From: Intrasporangiaceae bacterium
GTDB taxonomy: Bacteria; Actinomycetota; Actinomycetes; Actinomycetales; Dermatophilaceae
Assembly (NCBI GenBank): GCA_012518475.1
Contig: JAAYSB010000271.1
Span: 1-14,080, forward strand
Length of the DNA stretch: 14,080 nt
Direction: 5' to 3'
Numbering within the stretch: the first letter of the stretch is position 1; every line of letters begins with the position of its first letter. Below, one piece after another: positions 6,210 to 13,682 of the stretch. The notes beneath the pieces are model-generated. The model was not told the origin of the DNA and did not search any database. It saw only the letters and a program-made list of their open reading frames with translations. The position numbers were made by a program, and so were the translations under genes.

Positions 6210-7061
6210 TCAGGTCGCGGCCAGCCGCTTCTTCTGCTCCTCGACGTCGAAGTCCGCCTCCGGCCACTGCGGATCCAGCTCGGTCAGGTGCTCGATGACG
6301 AGGTTCATGACGGCGAGCCGCGCATACCACTTCCGGTCGGCAGGCACGACGTACCAGGGCGCGTGAGCGGTCGAGCACTTCGTGATCGCCGCCTGGTACG
6401 CCTCCATGTAGTCGCCCCACAGGGCCCGCTCGTCGACGTCACCGGGATTGAACTTCCAGTGCTTGTCGTCCCGTTCGAGTCGCTCGGCAAGGCGCTCCTT
6501 CTGCTCCTCGTTGCTGATCGCGAGCATGACCTTGATGACGGTCGTGTCGTCGTCGACGAGCTCCTGCTCGAAGGCGTTGATCTCGTCGTACCGGGCGCCC
6601 CACTGCTCCGGCGGCACGAGGTTGCGCACCCGCACGATGAGGACGTCCTCATAGTGGCTGCGGTCGAAGACCCCGATGATCCCCGGCTCCGGGAGCGCCT
6701 TGCGGATCCGCCACAGGTAGTGGTGCGACAGCTCCTCCTTCGTCGGGGACTTGAAGGACGTGATCTCCGAACCCTGCGGATCCATCGCCCCGACGACGTG
6801 GCGCATGATGCCGCCCTTGCCGGAGGTGTCCATGCCCTGGATGACGAGGAGGACCTTGCGGGTGCCGCCCGCCTTGGACTCTGCATAGAGACGCTCCTGG
6901 AGGTCGCTGGCCTGCTCGGCGAGGTCGGGCATGAGCGCCTCGGCATCCTCCTTGTCCCCGTCGAAGCCAGGCGAAGACGCCTTGTCGAGCGCCTCGAGGT
7001 CGAAGTCCTCACCAGCGCGCAGGGCATCACGGAACGTCATCGTCGTCGACTTCTTCGTCAT
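6210..7061 (-). CDS. Polyphosphate:nucleotide phosphotransferase, PPK2 family
   Basis: This 283-residue cytoplasmic kinase belongs to the PPK2 family, which transfers phosphate from polyphosphate to nucleoside mono- or diphosphates. Walker A GMDTSGKGG is at 76-84 and Walker B FDRSHYED is at 132-139. The lid-region segment DDKHWKFNPGDVDERALW follows at about 198-215, then the conserved HAPWYVVPADRKWYAR stretch at 223-238. The single-domain length fits the one-domain class I/III enzymes; class III (AMP and ADP acceptor) is my inference. ATG 7061 gives the family-length N-terminus. A CAGACT hexamer 7 nt upstream suggests a leaderless transcript, while ATG 7040 is a possible second start with a purine-rich upstream. 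It diverges from the reductase gene by 67 bp and ends at tandem hairpins. Confidence 0.93.
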   Translation of the reverse strand: MTKKSTTMTFRDALRAGEDFDLEALDKASSPGFDGDKEDAEALMPDLAEQASDLQERLYAESKAGGTRKVLLVIQGMDTSGKGGIMRHVVGAMDPQGSEITSFKSPTKEELSHHYLWRIRKALPEPGIIGVFDRSHYEDVLIVRVRNLVPPEQWGARYDEINAFEQELVDDDTTVIKVMLAISNEEQKERLAERLERDDKHWKFNPGDVDERALWGDYMEAYQAAITKCSTAHAPWYVVPADRKWYARLAVMNLVIEHLTELDPQWPEADFDVEEQKKRLAAT

Positions 7062-7068
7062 AGCGCCG

Positions 7069-7122
7069 AGTCTGTCACGGCGACACCCGGTCGGTGCGGA
7101 TCGCCGGTCACCTTGGGAGACT
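7069..7122. promoter_or_regulatory. Divergent leaderless promoters (PPK2 / RibD-C reductase)
   Basis: The 67-bp gap holds CAGACT (minus strand, 7074-7069) ending 7 nt before the kinase ATG and GAGACT (plus, 7117-7122) ending 6 nt before the reductase ATG. GGGAG just before the reductase ATG could alternatively serve as a ribosome-binding site. -35 boxes are not clear. Confidence 0.35.
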
Positions 7123-7128
7123 GGGGCA

Positions 7129-7836
7129 ATGTTCCTCACCGACCCGGACCTCGACGGGCTGCGCAGGCTGTATGCGGTGCCCACCTCTCCCGCGGACGCC
7201 ACCAGGCCGTTCGTCCGCGCGAACTTCATCATGACGGCGGACGGGCACGTGACCGGGTCCGACGGGGTCAGCGGATCGATCAACAACCCCGCAGACAAGC
7301 AGGTCTTCGACCTGCTCCGCTCACTCGCCGATACCGTCCTCGTCGGCGCCGGCACCGTCCGGGCCGAGGGCTACGAGCGGGTCGAGGCACCGAGGAGCGC
7401 TCGTGCGCCGGCGATCGTCGTCGTGTCCGACAGCGGCGTGATGCCGAAGTCGATCGTCGACTCCCCCACTCACGACGACGGCGTCCCCCGTGGTCCGGCC
7501 TTCCTGGCCACCACAGAGTCGGCGCCGCAGAGCCAGCACGGGGTCGCGCGCATCCTCTGTGGGGAGACCTCCGTCGACGAGAAGGCCTTGCTCGAGGAGC
7601 TCCACGCCCGCGGTGCCCGCAGCGTCCTCTGTGAGGGCGGACCACACCTGCTCACGAGCCTGCTCGAGCGCGGGCTCGTCGACGAGCTGGCCATCACGAC
7701 CTCCCCGATGCTCGTCGGTGCGGTGAGCCGGCTCCGGCTGACGACCGCGCCGATTCAGATCGACCTCGACTGGCGCGGGGGCGCGGTTCTCGACGGAACC
7801 GTCTTCAGCCTGTGGCGGGTCAGGGGCCGACGCTGA
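7129..7836 (+). CDS. RibD C-terminal-domain / dihydrofolate-reductase-fold pyrimidine reductase
   Basis: This 235-residue protein consists of the RibD-C reductase fold alone, without the zinc deaminase domain. Visible motifs are NFIMTADGHVTGSDGVSGSI (32-51), LADTVLVGAGTVRAEGY (66-82, NADPH-binding loop) and LCEGGPHLLTSLLERGLVDE (157-176). Related actinobacterial proteins are annotated as pyrimidine reductases of riboflavin synthesis, or as stand-alone NAD(P)H reductases of unknown substrate. No riboflavin genes are adjacent, so the pathway is not established. The ATG at 7129 is supported by a GAGACT hexamer 6 nt upstream and a GGGAG. Its TGA stop lies inside the left arm of a large palindrome (7832-7940), facing the convergent hydrolase gene. 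Confidence 0.85.
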   Translation: MFLTDPDLDGLRRLYAVPTSPADATRPFVRANFIMTADGHVTGSDGVSGSINNPADKQVFDLLRSLADTVLVGAGTVRAEGYERVEAPRSARAPAIVVVSDSGVMPKSIVDSPTHDDGVPRGPAFLATTESAPQSQHGVARILCGETSVDEKALLEELHARGARSVLCEGGPHLLTSLLERGLVDELAITTSPMLVGAVSRLRLTTAPIQIDLDWRGGAVLDGTVFSLWRVRGRR

Positions 7837-7940
7837 TGCCGCGGAAGCTCCCCGGCGTCGCGGAACCTCGCCCCAGCCGGCGAAATAGCCGCGGCTCGGG
7901 CGAGTTTTCGCGTCGAGGTGCGTACTTCCGCGGCATCAGC
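7832..7940. repeat. 109-bp imperfect palindrome spanning two convergent stop codons
   Basis: GCTGATGCCGCGGAAG (7832-7847) and its exact reverse complement (7925-7940) form a 16-bp perfect outer stem. The 77 bp between continue the symmetry: inner arms CGGCT, GGGCGAG, TT, CGCG and CG match as inverted repeats in order, separated by single mismatches, around a centre near CGAAATAGC. The left arm contains the TGA of the reductase gene and the right arm the TGA of the hydrolase gene. It may work as a bidirectional terminator. The length and regularity also fit a repeated intergenic palindromic element. Confidence 0.8.
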
Positions 7941-9099
7941 CGAGCCCGCTGACGAAGTCGGTCACGGCGGACTCCCAGCGCGCGGAGTCGGTGTTCCACA
8001 GCCGGCAGTGCCGGGCGACGGCCCACTCCTCGAAGGTCACCAGGTCCGGTCGGGCCTCAGCGATGGCCCGGGCCGGCCCGATCGGCACGAAGTCGTCGGC
8101 GACCGAGTGCATGACGAGCATCGGGTGGGTCAGCTCGTCCGCGCGGCGCACCCAGTCGGTCTGCGCGACGTCGAGCGGCTCGGACACCCCGGCCAGCGAC
8201 CGGAGCCGGTTGCTGCCCATCACTGCCCTAGCCATCCACGTGACCGGCCGCGGCAGGTTGTTGACGTGCCCGTGATGCCGCAGGACGTCGCCCCAGTCCA
8301 GGACCGGACAGTCGAGGAAGACGCCGTCCACCCGACCGGCCAGGTCGGACTGGGCGAGCACCTGCAGACAGATCGCCCCACCCATCGACCAGCCGCCGAG
8401 GGTGACGGTCCGGGCGCCCTGGCGCACCGCATACCGGATCGCGTCGTCGATGTCGCGCCATTCGGACAGGCCGAGGGTGTAGCGGCCGTCCACCCCGCGC
8501 GGCGCGTCAGCGTCGTTGCGGTATGCGGGGATCAGGACGTGCAGGCCGGCCTCGTGAAGAGCCCGGACGGCCCGGACACACTCCAGACGCAGCGCCCCCC
8601 GGCCGTGGACGAGGACCGCCCACCGGTCGGTCGGTGACTCCGCCGGGACCGACCATGCAGGCAGCTCGCCGATCTCGGCACCGATCGTCACCTCCTCGGT
8701 CGGGAGACCGAGCGCCTCACCGGGAGGCTCGGCGAAGTAGTACTGGTTGAACCGCGCCGGCCCGGTCCCGACGACCCCGAAGTCGGCGCCGAGGACCTCC
8801 CTGGTCACCGTGGATCGCGTCATCGCACGGATCTGACCCATCCGGACATGCCCGGTGCGCTCGGCGTCCCAGAGGCCGTAGCAGCCCATCACCTCGGTGT
8901 CCACGGAACGGGTGAGCGTCACTGTGCTGTGGTCGATCTCGAGAACCTCGAGGTCGGTCGGCATCTCGTCCGGGGGGGTGAGGACCCGCCGCGCGAAGAC
9001 CGACGCGGCACCGAGCGACCCGAGGCCGCCGAGGACCGCTGCGGTCCCGAGGACCCCTCCCGCGACCCGTCCGGCAGCACGCCACCGCGCTCGGCTCAC
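7936..9099 (-). CDS. Membrane-anchored alpha/beta hydrolase
   Basis: This 387-residue protein has an N-terminal hydrophobic segment (about 11-34) that probably anchors it with the catalytic part outside, and an alpha/beta-hydrolase domain from about 140. Landmarks are an oxyanion-loop HGRG (165-168), nucleophile elbow GWSMGG (Ser238), an acidic residue in HSVADDFVP (Asp335/336) and His364 in VARHCRLW. All members of a Ser-Asp-His triad are therefore present. The region from 45 to 140 is not recognised. The GTG start at 9099 overlaps the TGA of the upstream ligase gene as GTGA, so translational coupling is likely and the start is well supported. The substrate is unknown; distant resemblance to BAAT/prolyl-oligopeptidase-like esterases does not assign one. 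Why it is paired with a DNA-repair gene is unclear. Confidence 0.88.
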   Translation of the reverse strand: MSRARWRAAGRVAGGVLGTAAVLGGLGSLGAASVFARRVLTPPDEMPTDLEVLEIDHSTVTLTRSVDTEVMGCYGLWDAERTGHVRMGQIRAMTRSTVTREVLGADFGVVGTGPARFNQYYFAEPPGEALGLPTEEVTIGAEIGELPAWSVPAESPTDRWAVLVHGRGALRLECVRAVRALHEAGLHVLIPAYRNDADAPRGVDGRYTLGLSEWRDIDDAIRYAVRQGARTVTLGGWSMGGAICLQVLAQSDLAGRVDGVFLDCPVLDWGDVLRHHGHVNNLPRPVTWMARAVMGSNRLRSLAGVSEPLDVAQTDWVRRADELTHPMLVMHSVADDFVPIGPARAIAEARPDLVTFEEWAVARHCRLWNTDSARWESAVTDFVSGLG

Positions 9100-11279
9100 G
9101 GGCTGCCCCCCAGGACGTCGCCCAGGTCGTAGGAGACCGGCTCGTCGAGCTGGGCATAGGTGCAGTCGGCCGGGTCCTTGTCCGGGCGCCAGCGGACGAA
9201 CTGCGCGGTGTGCCGGAACCGGACGCCCTCCATGTGGTCGTAGCGCACCTCGACGACCCGCTCCGGGCGCAGCGGAATGAACGACAGGTCCTTGCCCGCC
9301 GCCCAGCGGCTGCCCGCCGCGGCCTGGGGTGTGCGACTGCCCTCGAGCTGCTGGGCCCAGGCCCACGGGTGGTCCTCCCACTCCGCCCGCAGAGGCGCGA
9401 GCTCCTCGACGAGCGCATGTCGCGTCGCCATCGGGAAGGCGCCGATGACCCCGACGCTCGCGAGACTGCCTTCCTCGTCATAGAGGCCGAGCAGGAGCGA
9501 GCCGACCGCGTCGGGGCCGGACTTGTGCTCTCGGTAGCCGGCGACGACACAGTCCGCAGTGCGAACGTGCTTGATCTTGAACATCGTTCGCTTGTTCGGC
9601 TCATAGAGCCCGTCCGCGGGCTTGGCGATGACACCGTCGAGCCCGGCTCCCTCGAAGTGGGTGAACCACTCTTCGGCGGTGTCCCGATCCGTGGTCGCAG
9701 GGGTGAGGTGGATCGGTGCCCGGGCCTTCGCCAGGGCCTGCTCCAGGCGGGCCCGGCGCTCCCGGAACGGCAGCCCGGTCAGGTCCTCCTCCCCCAACGC
9801 CAGCAGGTCGAACGCGACGAACCGTGCCGGCGTCTCCTCGGCAAGCCTGCGGATCCGACTGGCAGCCGGGTGGATTCGCTGACTGAGCAGGTCGAAGTCC
9901 AGCCGCTGCCCACCTGGCCGCTCGACGATGATCTCGCCGTCGACGACTGCCTTGTCCGGGAAGTTCGCGAGCACCGCCTCGACGAGCTCGGGGAAGTACC
10001 GGGTGAGCGGCTTCTCGTTGCGGCTGCCGATCTCCACCTCGTCGCCGGAGCGGAAGATGATCGAGCGGAAGCCGTCCCACTTCGGCTCGAAGATCACGTC
10101 GGCACCCTTGAGCGGCTTGGCATCCAGCCCAGCCACGGGCTTGGCGAGCATCGGCGGGACCGGCGGCACGACGGGCATCCCCCACCTCTCGCGGTGCTCC
10201 TCGTCCCGGTCCGCCTTCGGCGTCAGGTACTCGGCGTCGTCCTTGTCCTTGCGCCGCTTGCTCGGCTGCACCCGCGGCGGCTCCCCGGGCATCTTCGGGT
10301 AATCCGGGGGGAAGTTCAGCTCACCCAGCCCGCGCTCCAGATCGGCCTCCCACAGCGCGAGTGCCCCGTCGATCCGACCGGGGTGGGCGTCCAGGTCGAG
10401 CCAGGCGTCCGCATACCTCTCGAGGTGTCCCGGGACGGTGTGCACGGTGAAGTCCCGCGGGTCGACGGAGTCCAGGTCCTCCCACCGCACCGGCATGCTG
10501 ACCGGTGCGCCGGGCAGCGGGCGGGGGCTGTAGGGGCTCGCAATCGTCCGGTCGCGGCAGGCCTGGTTGAAGTCGACGAAGACCCGCTCGCCGCGCTCCT
10601 CCTTCCACCACGAGCTCGTCACGAGATCGGGGTCACGCCGCTCGAGCTCGCGGGCGATGCCGATGACGGCGTGCCGCACATCGAGGAACTCGTGGGTCGG
10701 CTCGATCCGCGCATACACGTGGACGCCACGGTTGCCGGAGGTCTTGGCCCAGCCCGTCAGGCCGACCTCGGTGAGGAGGTCGCGCAGGAGGTATGCGGCG
10801 CGCACCGCGTCCCGGAACTCCCGCCCCGGCTGGGGGTCGAGATCGATGCGCAGCTCGTCCGGGTTGTCCCCCGCGGTGTTCGCGTCGGCCCGCTTGACCG
10901 GCCACGGGTGCCAGGTGATCGTGTTCATCTGGATCGTCCAGACCGCCGTCGCGATCTCGTCGATGACGACCTGGTCGTGTCGCCGCCCACTGGGGTATCG
11001 GCACCGGACCACGTCGACCCACTCCGGCATACCCTTCGGCGGGTTCTTCTGGTAGAACTCCTCACCGCCGATGCCCTCCGGGAAACGCTGGAGGGTGACA
11101 GGTCGGCCGCCGATGTGGCGCAGGAGGGCCGGGCCGACCGCGATCGTGTAGTCGGCGAGGTCCCCCTTGGAGATCGGCGCGGCGCCCTCGTGGGCGGGCC
11201 ACATCTCCCGGTCAGGCGAGCTGATCCGGACCTGTCTGCCGTCGACGTCGACGGTGCGGGCCTGCGCGCGTGCTGGCAT
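9096..11279 (-). CDS. ligD: LigD-like polymerase (primase fold)-ATP-dependent DNA ligase fusion
   Basis: This 727-residue enzyme resembles the bacterial non-homologous end-joining LigD, which fills and seals broken DNA ends with Ku. The N-terminal LigD polymerase domain (about 1-300) has the catalytic acidic pair in RIDLDP (Asp146, Asp148), KTSGNRGVHVYA (His187) and VFVDFNQ (Asp236). A charged linker (about 330-370) precedes the ligase. Ligase landmarks are motif I KWDGFR (adenylated Lys400), VVDGEI (445-450), LDGVIAKP (547-554), MFKIKH (566-571) and the OB-fold motif RWRPDK (696-701). The 3'-phosphoesterase domain of mycobacterial LigD is not present. ATG 11279 is chosen because homologous sequence starts there and TAGTCT lies 7 nt upstream. 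No ku gene is in the window. The gene is co-transcribed with the overlapping hydrolase. Confidence 0.93.
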   Translation of the reverse strand: MPARAQARTVDVDGRQVRISSPDREMWPAHEGAAPISKGDLADYTIAVGPALLRHIGGRPVTLQRFPEGIGGEEFYQKNPPKGMPEWVDVVRCRYPSGRRHDQVVIDEIATAVWTIQMNTITWHPWPVKRADANTAGDNPDELRIDLDPQPGREFRDAVRAAYLLRDLLTEVGLTGWAKTSGNRGVHVYARIEPTHEFLDVRHAVIGIARELERRDPDLVTSSWWKEERGERVFVDFNQACRDRTIASPYSPRPLPGAPVSMPVRWEDLDSVDPRDFTVHTVPGHLERYADAWLDLDAHPGRIDGALALWEADLERGLGELNFPPDYPKMPGEPPRVQPSKRRKDKDDAEYLTPKADRDEEHRERWGMPVVPPVPPMLAKPVAGLDAKPLKGADVIFEPKWDGFRSIIFRSGDEVEIGSRNEKPLTRYFPELVEAVLANFPDKAVVDGEIIVERPGGQRLDFDLLSQRIHPAASRIRRLAEETPARFVAFDLLALGEEDLTGLPFRERRARLEQALAKARAPIHLTPATTDRDTAEEWFTHFEGAGLDGVIAKPADGLYEPNKRTMFKIKHVRTADCVVAGYREHKSGPDAVGSLLLGLYDEEGSLASVGVIGAFPMATRHALVEELAPLRAEWEDHPWAWAQQLEGSRTPQAAAGSRWAAGKDLSFIPLRPERVVEVRYDHMEGVRFRHTAQFVRWRPDKDPADCTYAQLDEPVSYDLGDVLGGSP

Positions 11280-11286
11280 GCCCCGC

Positions 11287-11322
11287 AGACTATCGGTGTG
11301 CCGGTTGTCCGCTCGGTATGGT
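11287..11322. promoter_or_regulatory. Overlapping divergent leaderless promoters (ligD / PEBP gene)
   Basis: In the 49-bp gap, TAGTCT (minus, 11292-11287) ends 7 nt before the ligD ATG and TATGGT (plus, 11317-11322) ends 6 nt before the PEBP-gene ATG. Only 24 bp separate the two hexamers, so RNA polymerase could occupy only one at a time. Confidence 0.45.
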
Positions 11323-11328
11323 CGAACC

Positions 11329-11859
11329 ATGAGCCTTGACCGACCCGTTGCCCCGAACCCCTATGACCTGCTCCCCGCGGTGGACTCGTTCACGGTGACG
11401 AGCTCCGACGTCACCGACGGTGCGCCGCTCGCCGCCGCCCAGGTCGCCGCTGACGGCAACACCTCCCCGCAGCTGTCCTGGGATGGCGCCCCGTCGGGGA
11501 CCAAGTCGTACTGCGTCACGTGCTTCGACCCGGACGCACCCACCCCGAGCGGTTTCTGGCACTGGGCCGTCGTCGACATCCCCGCCGACGTCACGTCGCT
11601 GCCGGCCGGAGCGGGAGCCGAGGGTGGTTCCGCTCTGCCGCCCGGCGCATACATGCTCCGCAACGACGGCGGCTCGGCCGCCTTCATGGGCGCCGCACCC
11701 CCGGAGGGCGACCAGCCGCACCGCTACTTCTTCGTCGTACACGCCGTCGGCGAGGAGAGCCTCGGCATCGACGCGGACGCCTCGAACGCGGTCATGAGCT
11801 TCAACCTCGCCTTCAAGACGCTCGGGCGAGCCATCCTGCACGGCACCTACCAGCACTGA
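11329..11859 (+). CDS. YbhB/YbcL-type phosphatidylethanolamine-binding protein
   Basis: This 176-residue cytoplasmic protein belongs to the PEBP (Raf kinase inhibitor-like) family. The ligand-pocket signature FDPDAPTPSGFWHW is at 66-79 (acidic DPDAP loop, His78), after the SPQLSWDGAP lead-in at 46-55. A second conserved segment, GDQPHRYFFVVHA, is at 127-139. Bacterial members bind small anionic ligands, and their physiological role is not settled. The length is typical and no signal peptide is seen. The ATG at 11329 has TATGGT 6 nt upstream and no ribosome-binding site, fitting a leaderless mRNA. msrB follows after 13 bp, so the two are probably one operon. Confidence 0.93.
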   Translation: MSLDRPVAPNPYDLLPAVDSFTVTSSDVTDGAPLAAAQVAADGNTSPQLSWDGAPSGTKSYCVTCFDPDAPTPSGFWHWAVVDIPADVTSLPAGAGAEGGSALPPGAYMLRNDGGSAAFMGAAPPEGDQPHRYFFVVHAVGEESLGIDADASNAVMSFNLAFKTLGRAILHGTYQH

Positions 11860-11872
11860 GGAGTTACCCACC

Positions 11873-12301
11873 ATGAGCATGAGTGAGACCGGCCGCGAGT
11901 ATGCGGTCAGCAAGACCGACGAGCAGTGGCGCTCCGAGCTCTCCGACGCCGAGTACCACGTGCTCCGGCAGGCCGGCACCGAGCGGCCGTTCACCGGCGA
12001 GTACACCGACGAGAAGCGCGTGGGCGTGTATGCCTGCCGGGCCTGCGGTGCCAAGCTCTTCGAGTCGGACACCAAGTTCGAGAGCCACTGCGGCTGGCCC
12101 TCGTTCTACTCCCCCCTCGCCGGGGACGCCGTGGAGTACCTCGAGGACCGCTCGCTCCCGGGCCGGCCCCGCGTCGAGGTCCGCTGCGCATCCTGCGGCA
12201 GCCACCTCGGGCACGTCTTCGAGGGTGAGGGCTATGACACCCCCACCGACCAGCGGTACTGCATCAACTCCGTCAGCCTGACCCTCCACCCCGCCGAGTA
12301 G
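11873..12301 (+). CDS. msrB: Peptide-methionine (R)-S-oxide reductase MsrB
   Basis: This 142-residue cytoplasmic enzyme reduces the R epimer of methionine sulfoxide in proteins, using thioredoxin. Two zinc-binding CxxC pairs are present (Cys55/Cys58 in YACRACG and Cys105/Cys108 in VRCASCG). The GWPSFYSP substrate-binding segment is at 74-81, GSHLGHVF is at 109-116, and the catalytic Cys130 sits in RYCINSVSL. Cys73 directly before GWPSF is a possible resolving cysteine. The ATG at 11873 has AGGAG at about 11859-11863, overlapping the preceding stop codon; a second ATG at 11879 is less well spaced. It is the last gene of a likely PEBP-msrB operon and converges, across the inserted AbiEi/DUF559 unit, on hemQ. 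Confidence 0.96.
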   Translation: MSMSETGREYAVSKTDEQWRSELSDAEYHVLRQAGTERPFTGEYTDEKRVGVYACRACGAKLFESDTKFESHCGWPSFYSPLAGDAVEYLEDRSLPGRPRVEVRCASCGSHLGHVFEGEGYDTPTDQRYCINSVSLTLHPAE

Positions 12302-12319
12302 GCCCCGCGCGCTAGGAAA

Positions 12320-12407
12320 CCCACCCGTCCCAACTTTCTCTCCCCACCCGTTAAAGGGTGGCTTAACCACGGTGCGGCAGCGTGGTGAAGCCACCCTGAG
12401 CGCCGCA
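12320..12407 (+). repeat. 88-bp hairpin repeat, left copy
   Basis: It matches, in inverted orientation and without gaps, 13595-13682 at 79 of 88 positions. Within it, AGGGTGGCTT (12355-12364) and ACCACG (12366-12371) pair with CGTGGT (12381-12386) and AAGCCACCCT (12388-12397) around a 9-nt loop, with a single mismatch. It starts 18 bp after the msrB stop and ends 38 bp before the AbiEi/DUF559 stop, so it could also terminate transcription from both sides. Confidence 0.85.
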
Positions 12408-12445
12408 TGGCTCGCGCGGACCCGGTGCCGACCTACCGGGCTCGG

Positions 12446-13477
12446 TCACCGGGCACTGTAGATGCGCTGCTCCAACGCGAGACCAGCGCGGATCTTGGCG
12501 GCAACGACGCCTGGCGAGTAGAAGTCCCTCCAGATCAACCGGACCACGACATACCCCTGTGCCCGCAGGCGGTCCTCGCGCTGCTTCTCCTCGAGGACCC
12601 TCTCGTCCACTGGCTTGCCCCACGGCCCGGTGTCGTCGTCACCGTCAACCTTGAAGTACTTCCGTTTGCCATCGAACTCAACGACCACCCTGGTCCCCTT
12701 CACGACGAAGTCGACCCGCCCGATGAAGCGGCCCTTCTCGTCAAAGATCGTGACCTGCGGCACGAGCTCGATGCCGGACGCCCCGGCGAAGACAGCCGTG
12801 AGCGACTCACCAGGGCTCTCGTGTCGTCCGTCGACGTGGGTGAGCATCGACCGCACGCGGTGAGAACGCGGCCATTTCTCGACCCGCTCGGCTGCCGCGA
12901 CGAGCTCGTCAACGGTCGTGAGCTGGCTGCGCAAGGCTGCATCAACACTGACGACCCCCTGCGTCATGCCGTTGTCCAGGCAGTGCTGGATGAGGCTGTC
13001 CGCGATCGTCTGTGTCGGGCCCCACGGCGTGTCGATGGTGTTCGGACAGACCCGCGGACGCACCCAGAATGCCGATGCAGCCGCACTGCGGTCTCGAGGG
13101 CGGAAGAAGGCCGGTCGAGTCAGATCCGTGTTCCACACGGTGATGTCGTGAGCCACGAGAGAGGTTGCCCCGACCAGGGTGGCGTCGGGATAGAGCATGC
13201 GCCCGCCATAGGTCAGATGCTTGTGCCACGTCGTGTCGGTGCCCTGATCCACGAGCTCGGCCACCGCATACAGACCGCGGCACGGATGAATCAGATGACC
13301 TCCCGCGGTCAGTGCAGCGAGGGCGAACTTGTCCAGGCCGAGATGCCGAGCGATGTCCGTGGTGAACATCCCGTGATGACCGACGGCCGCCTCGACGAGG
13401 AGCGGTTCGTGGTGCCCAAGGGACATCGGCGAGCCGGGTTGGGGATCAGGTGCGGGCGGGAGCTGTTCGATGGCCAT
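12446..13477 (-). CDS. AbiEi-type winged-helix protein with C-terminal DUF559/Vsr-like nuclease domain
   Basis: This 343-residue protein has an AbiEi-antitoxin-like N-terminus: a short helical wHTH (about 25-75) with GMFTTDIARHLGL and a CRGLYAVAEL wing. A middle region (80-200) is typical of such actinobacterial proteins. The C-terminal part (about 220-335) resembles DUF559/very-short-patch endonuclease folds: SPGES (Glu224), RVDFVV (Asp256), VVVEFDGKRKY (Glu267, Asp269), then a helix with EKQREDRL and the GYVVVRLIW strand. These acidic residues suggest a PD-(D/E)xK-like active site, but activity is unproven. No AbiEii nucleotidyltransferase partner is adjacent, so it is not a standard type IV toxin-antitoxin pair. 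ATG 13477 is preceded by GAGGGTGG; ATG 13426 is an alternative. The flanking inverted repeats suggest acquisition as a unit. Confidence 0.8.
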   Translation of the reverse strand: MAIEQLPPAPDPQPGSPMSLGHHEPLLVEAAVGHHGMFTTDIARHLGLDKFALAALTAGGHLIHPCRGLYAVAELVDQGTDTTWHKHLTYGGRMLYPDATLVGATSLVAHDITVWNTDLTRPAFFRPRDRSAAASAFWVRPRVCPNTIDTPWGPTQTIADSLIQHCLDNGMTQGVVSVDAALRSQLTTVDELVAAAERVEKWPRSHRVRSMLTHVDGRHESPGESLTAVFAGASGIELVPQVTIFDEKGRFIGRVDFVVKGTRVVVEFDGKRKYFKVDGDDDTGPWGKPVDERVLEEKQREDRLRAQGYVVVRLIWRDFYSPGVVAAKIRAGLALEQRIYSAR

Positions 13478-13594
13478 CCGGCCACCCTCATGTGGAAGCC
13501 GAGCCTGGCGCGAGAGGGGGACCAGTTCTGTGGACGACGCTCCCGGAACCTCGCCATTCTGGGGATGACGCGACGGAGACGCCAGGACGCCACG

Positions 13595-13682
13595 TGCAGC
13601 GCTCAGGGTGACTTCAACACCCTGCCGCACCGTGGTGGAGTCACCCTTTACCGGATGGGGAGAGAAAGTTGGGACGGGTGGG
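13595..13682 (-). repeat. 88-bp hairpin repeat, right copy
   Basis: This is the inverted partner of 12320-12407, upstream of the AbiEi/DUF559 start. AGGGTGACT (13605-13613) pairs with AGTCACCCT (13639-13647). Compared with the left copy, one G-C stem pair is replaced by A-T, a two-sided change that keeps pairing. The inner part of the stem has more mismatches than in the left copy. Confidence 0.85.

Noticed and set aside
9210..11339. Very long open frame on the plus strand opposite ligD (also 6288-7634 and 2200-3255 opposite other genes)
   Set aside because: Their translations are rich in Arg, Asp, Gly and Pro with no family resemblance, and they mirror well-identified genes on the other strand, as expected in GC-rich DNA.
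12446..13477. Type IV toxin-antitoxin operon
   Set aside because: Only the AbiEi-like gene is present; no AbiEii nucleotidyltransferase gene is adjacent, and the C-terminal half is nuclease-like instead.
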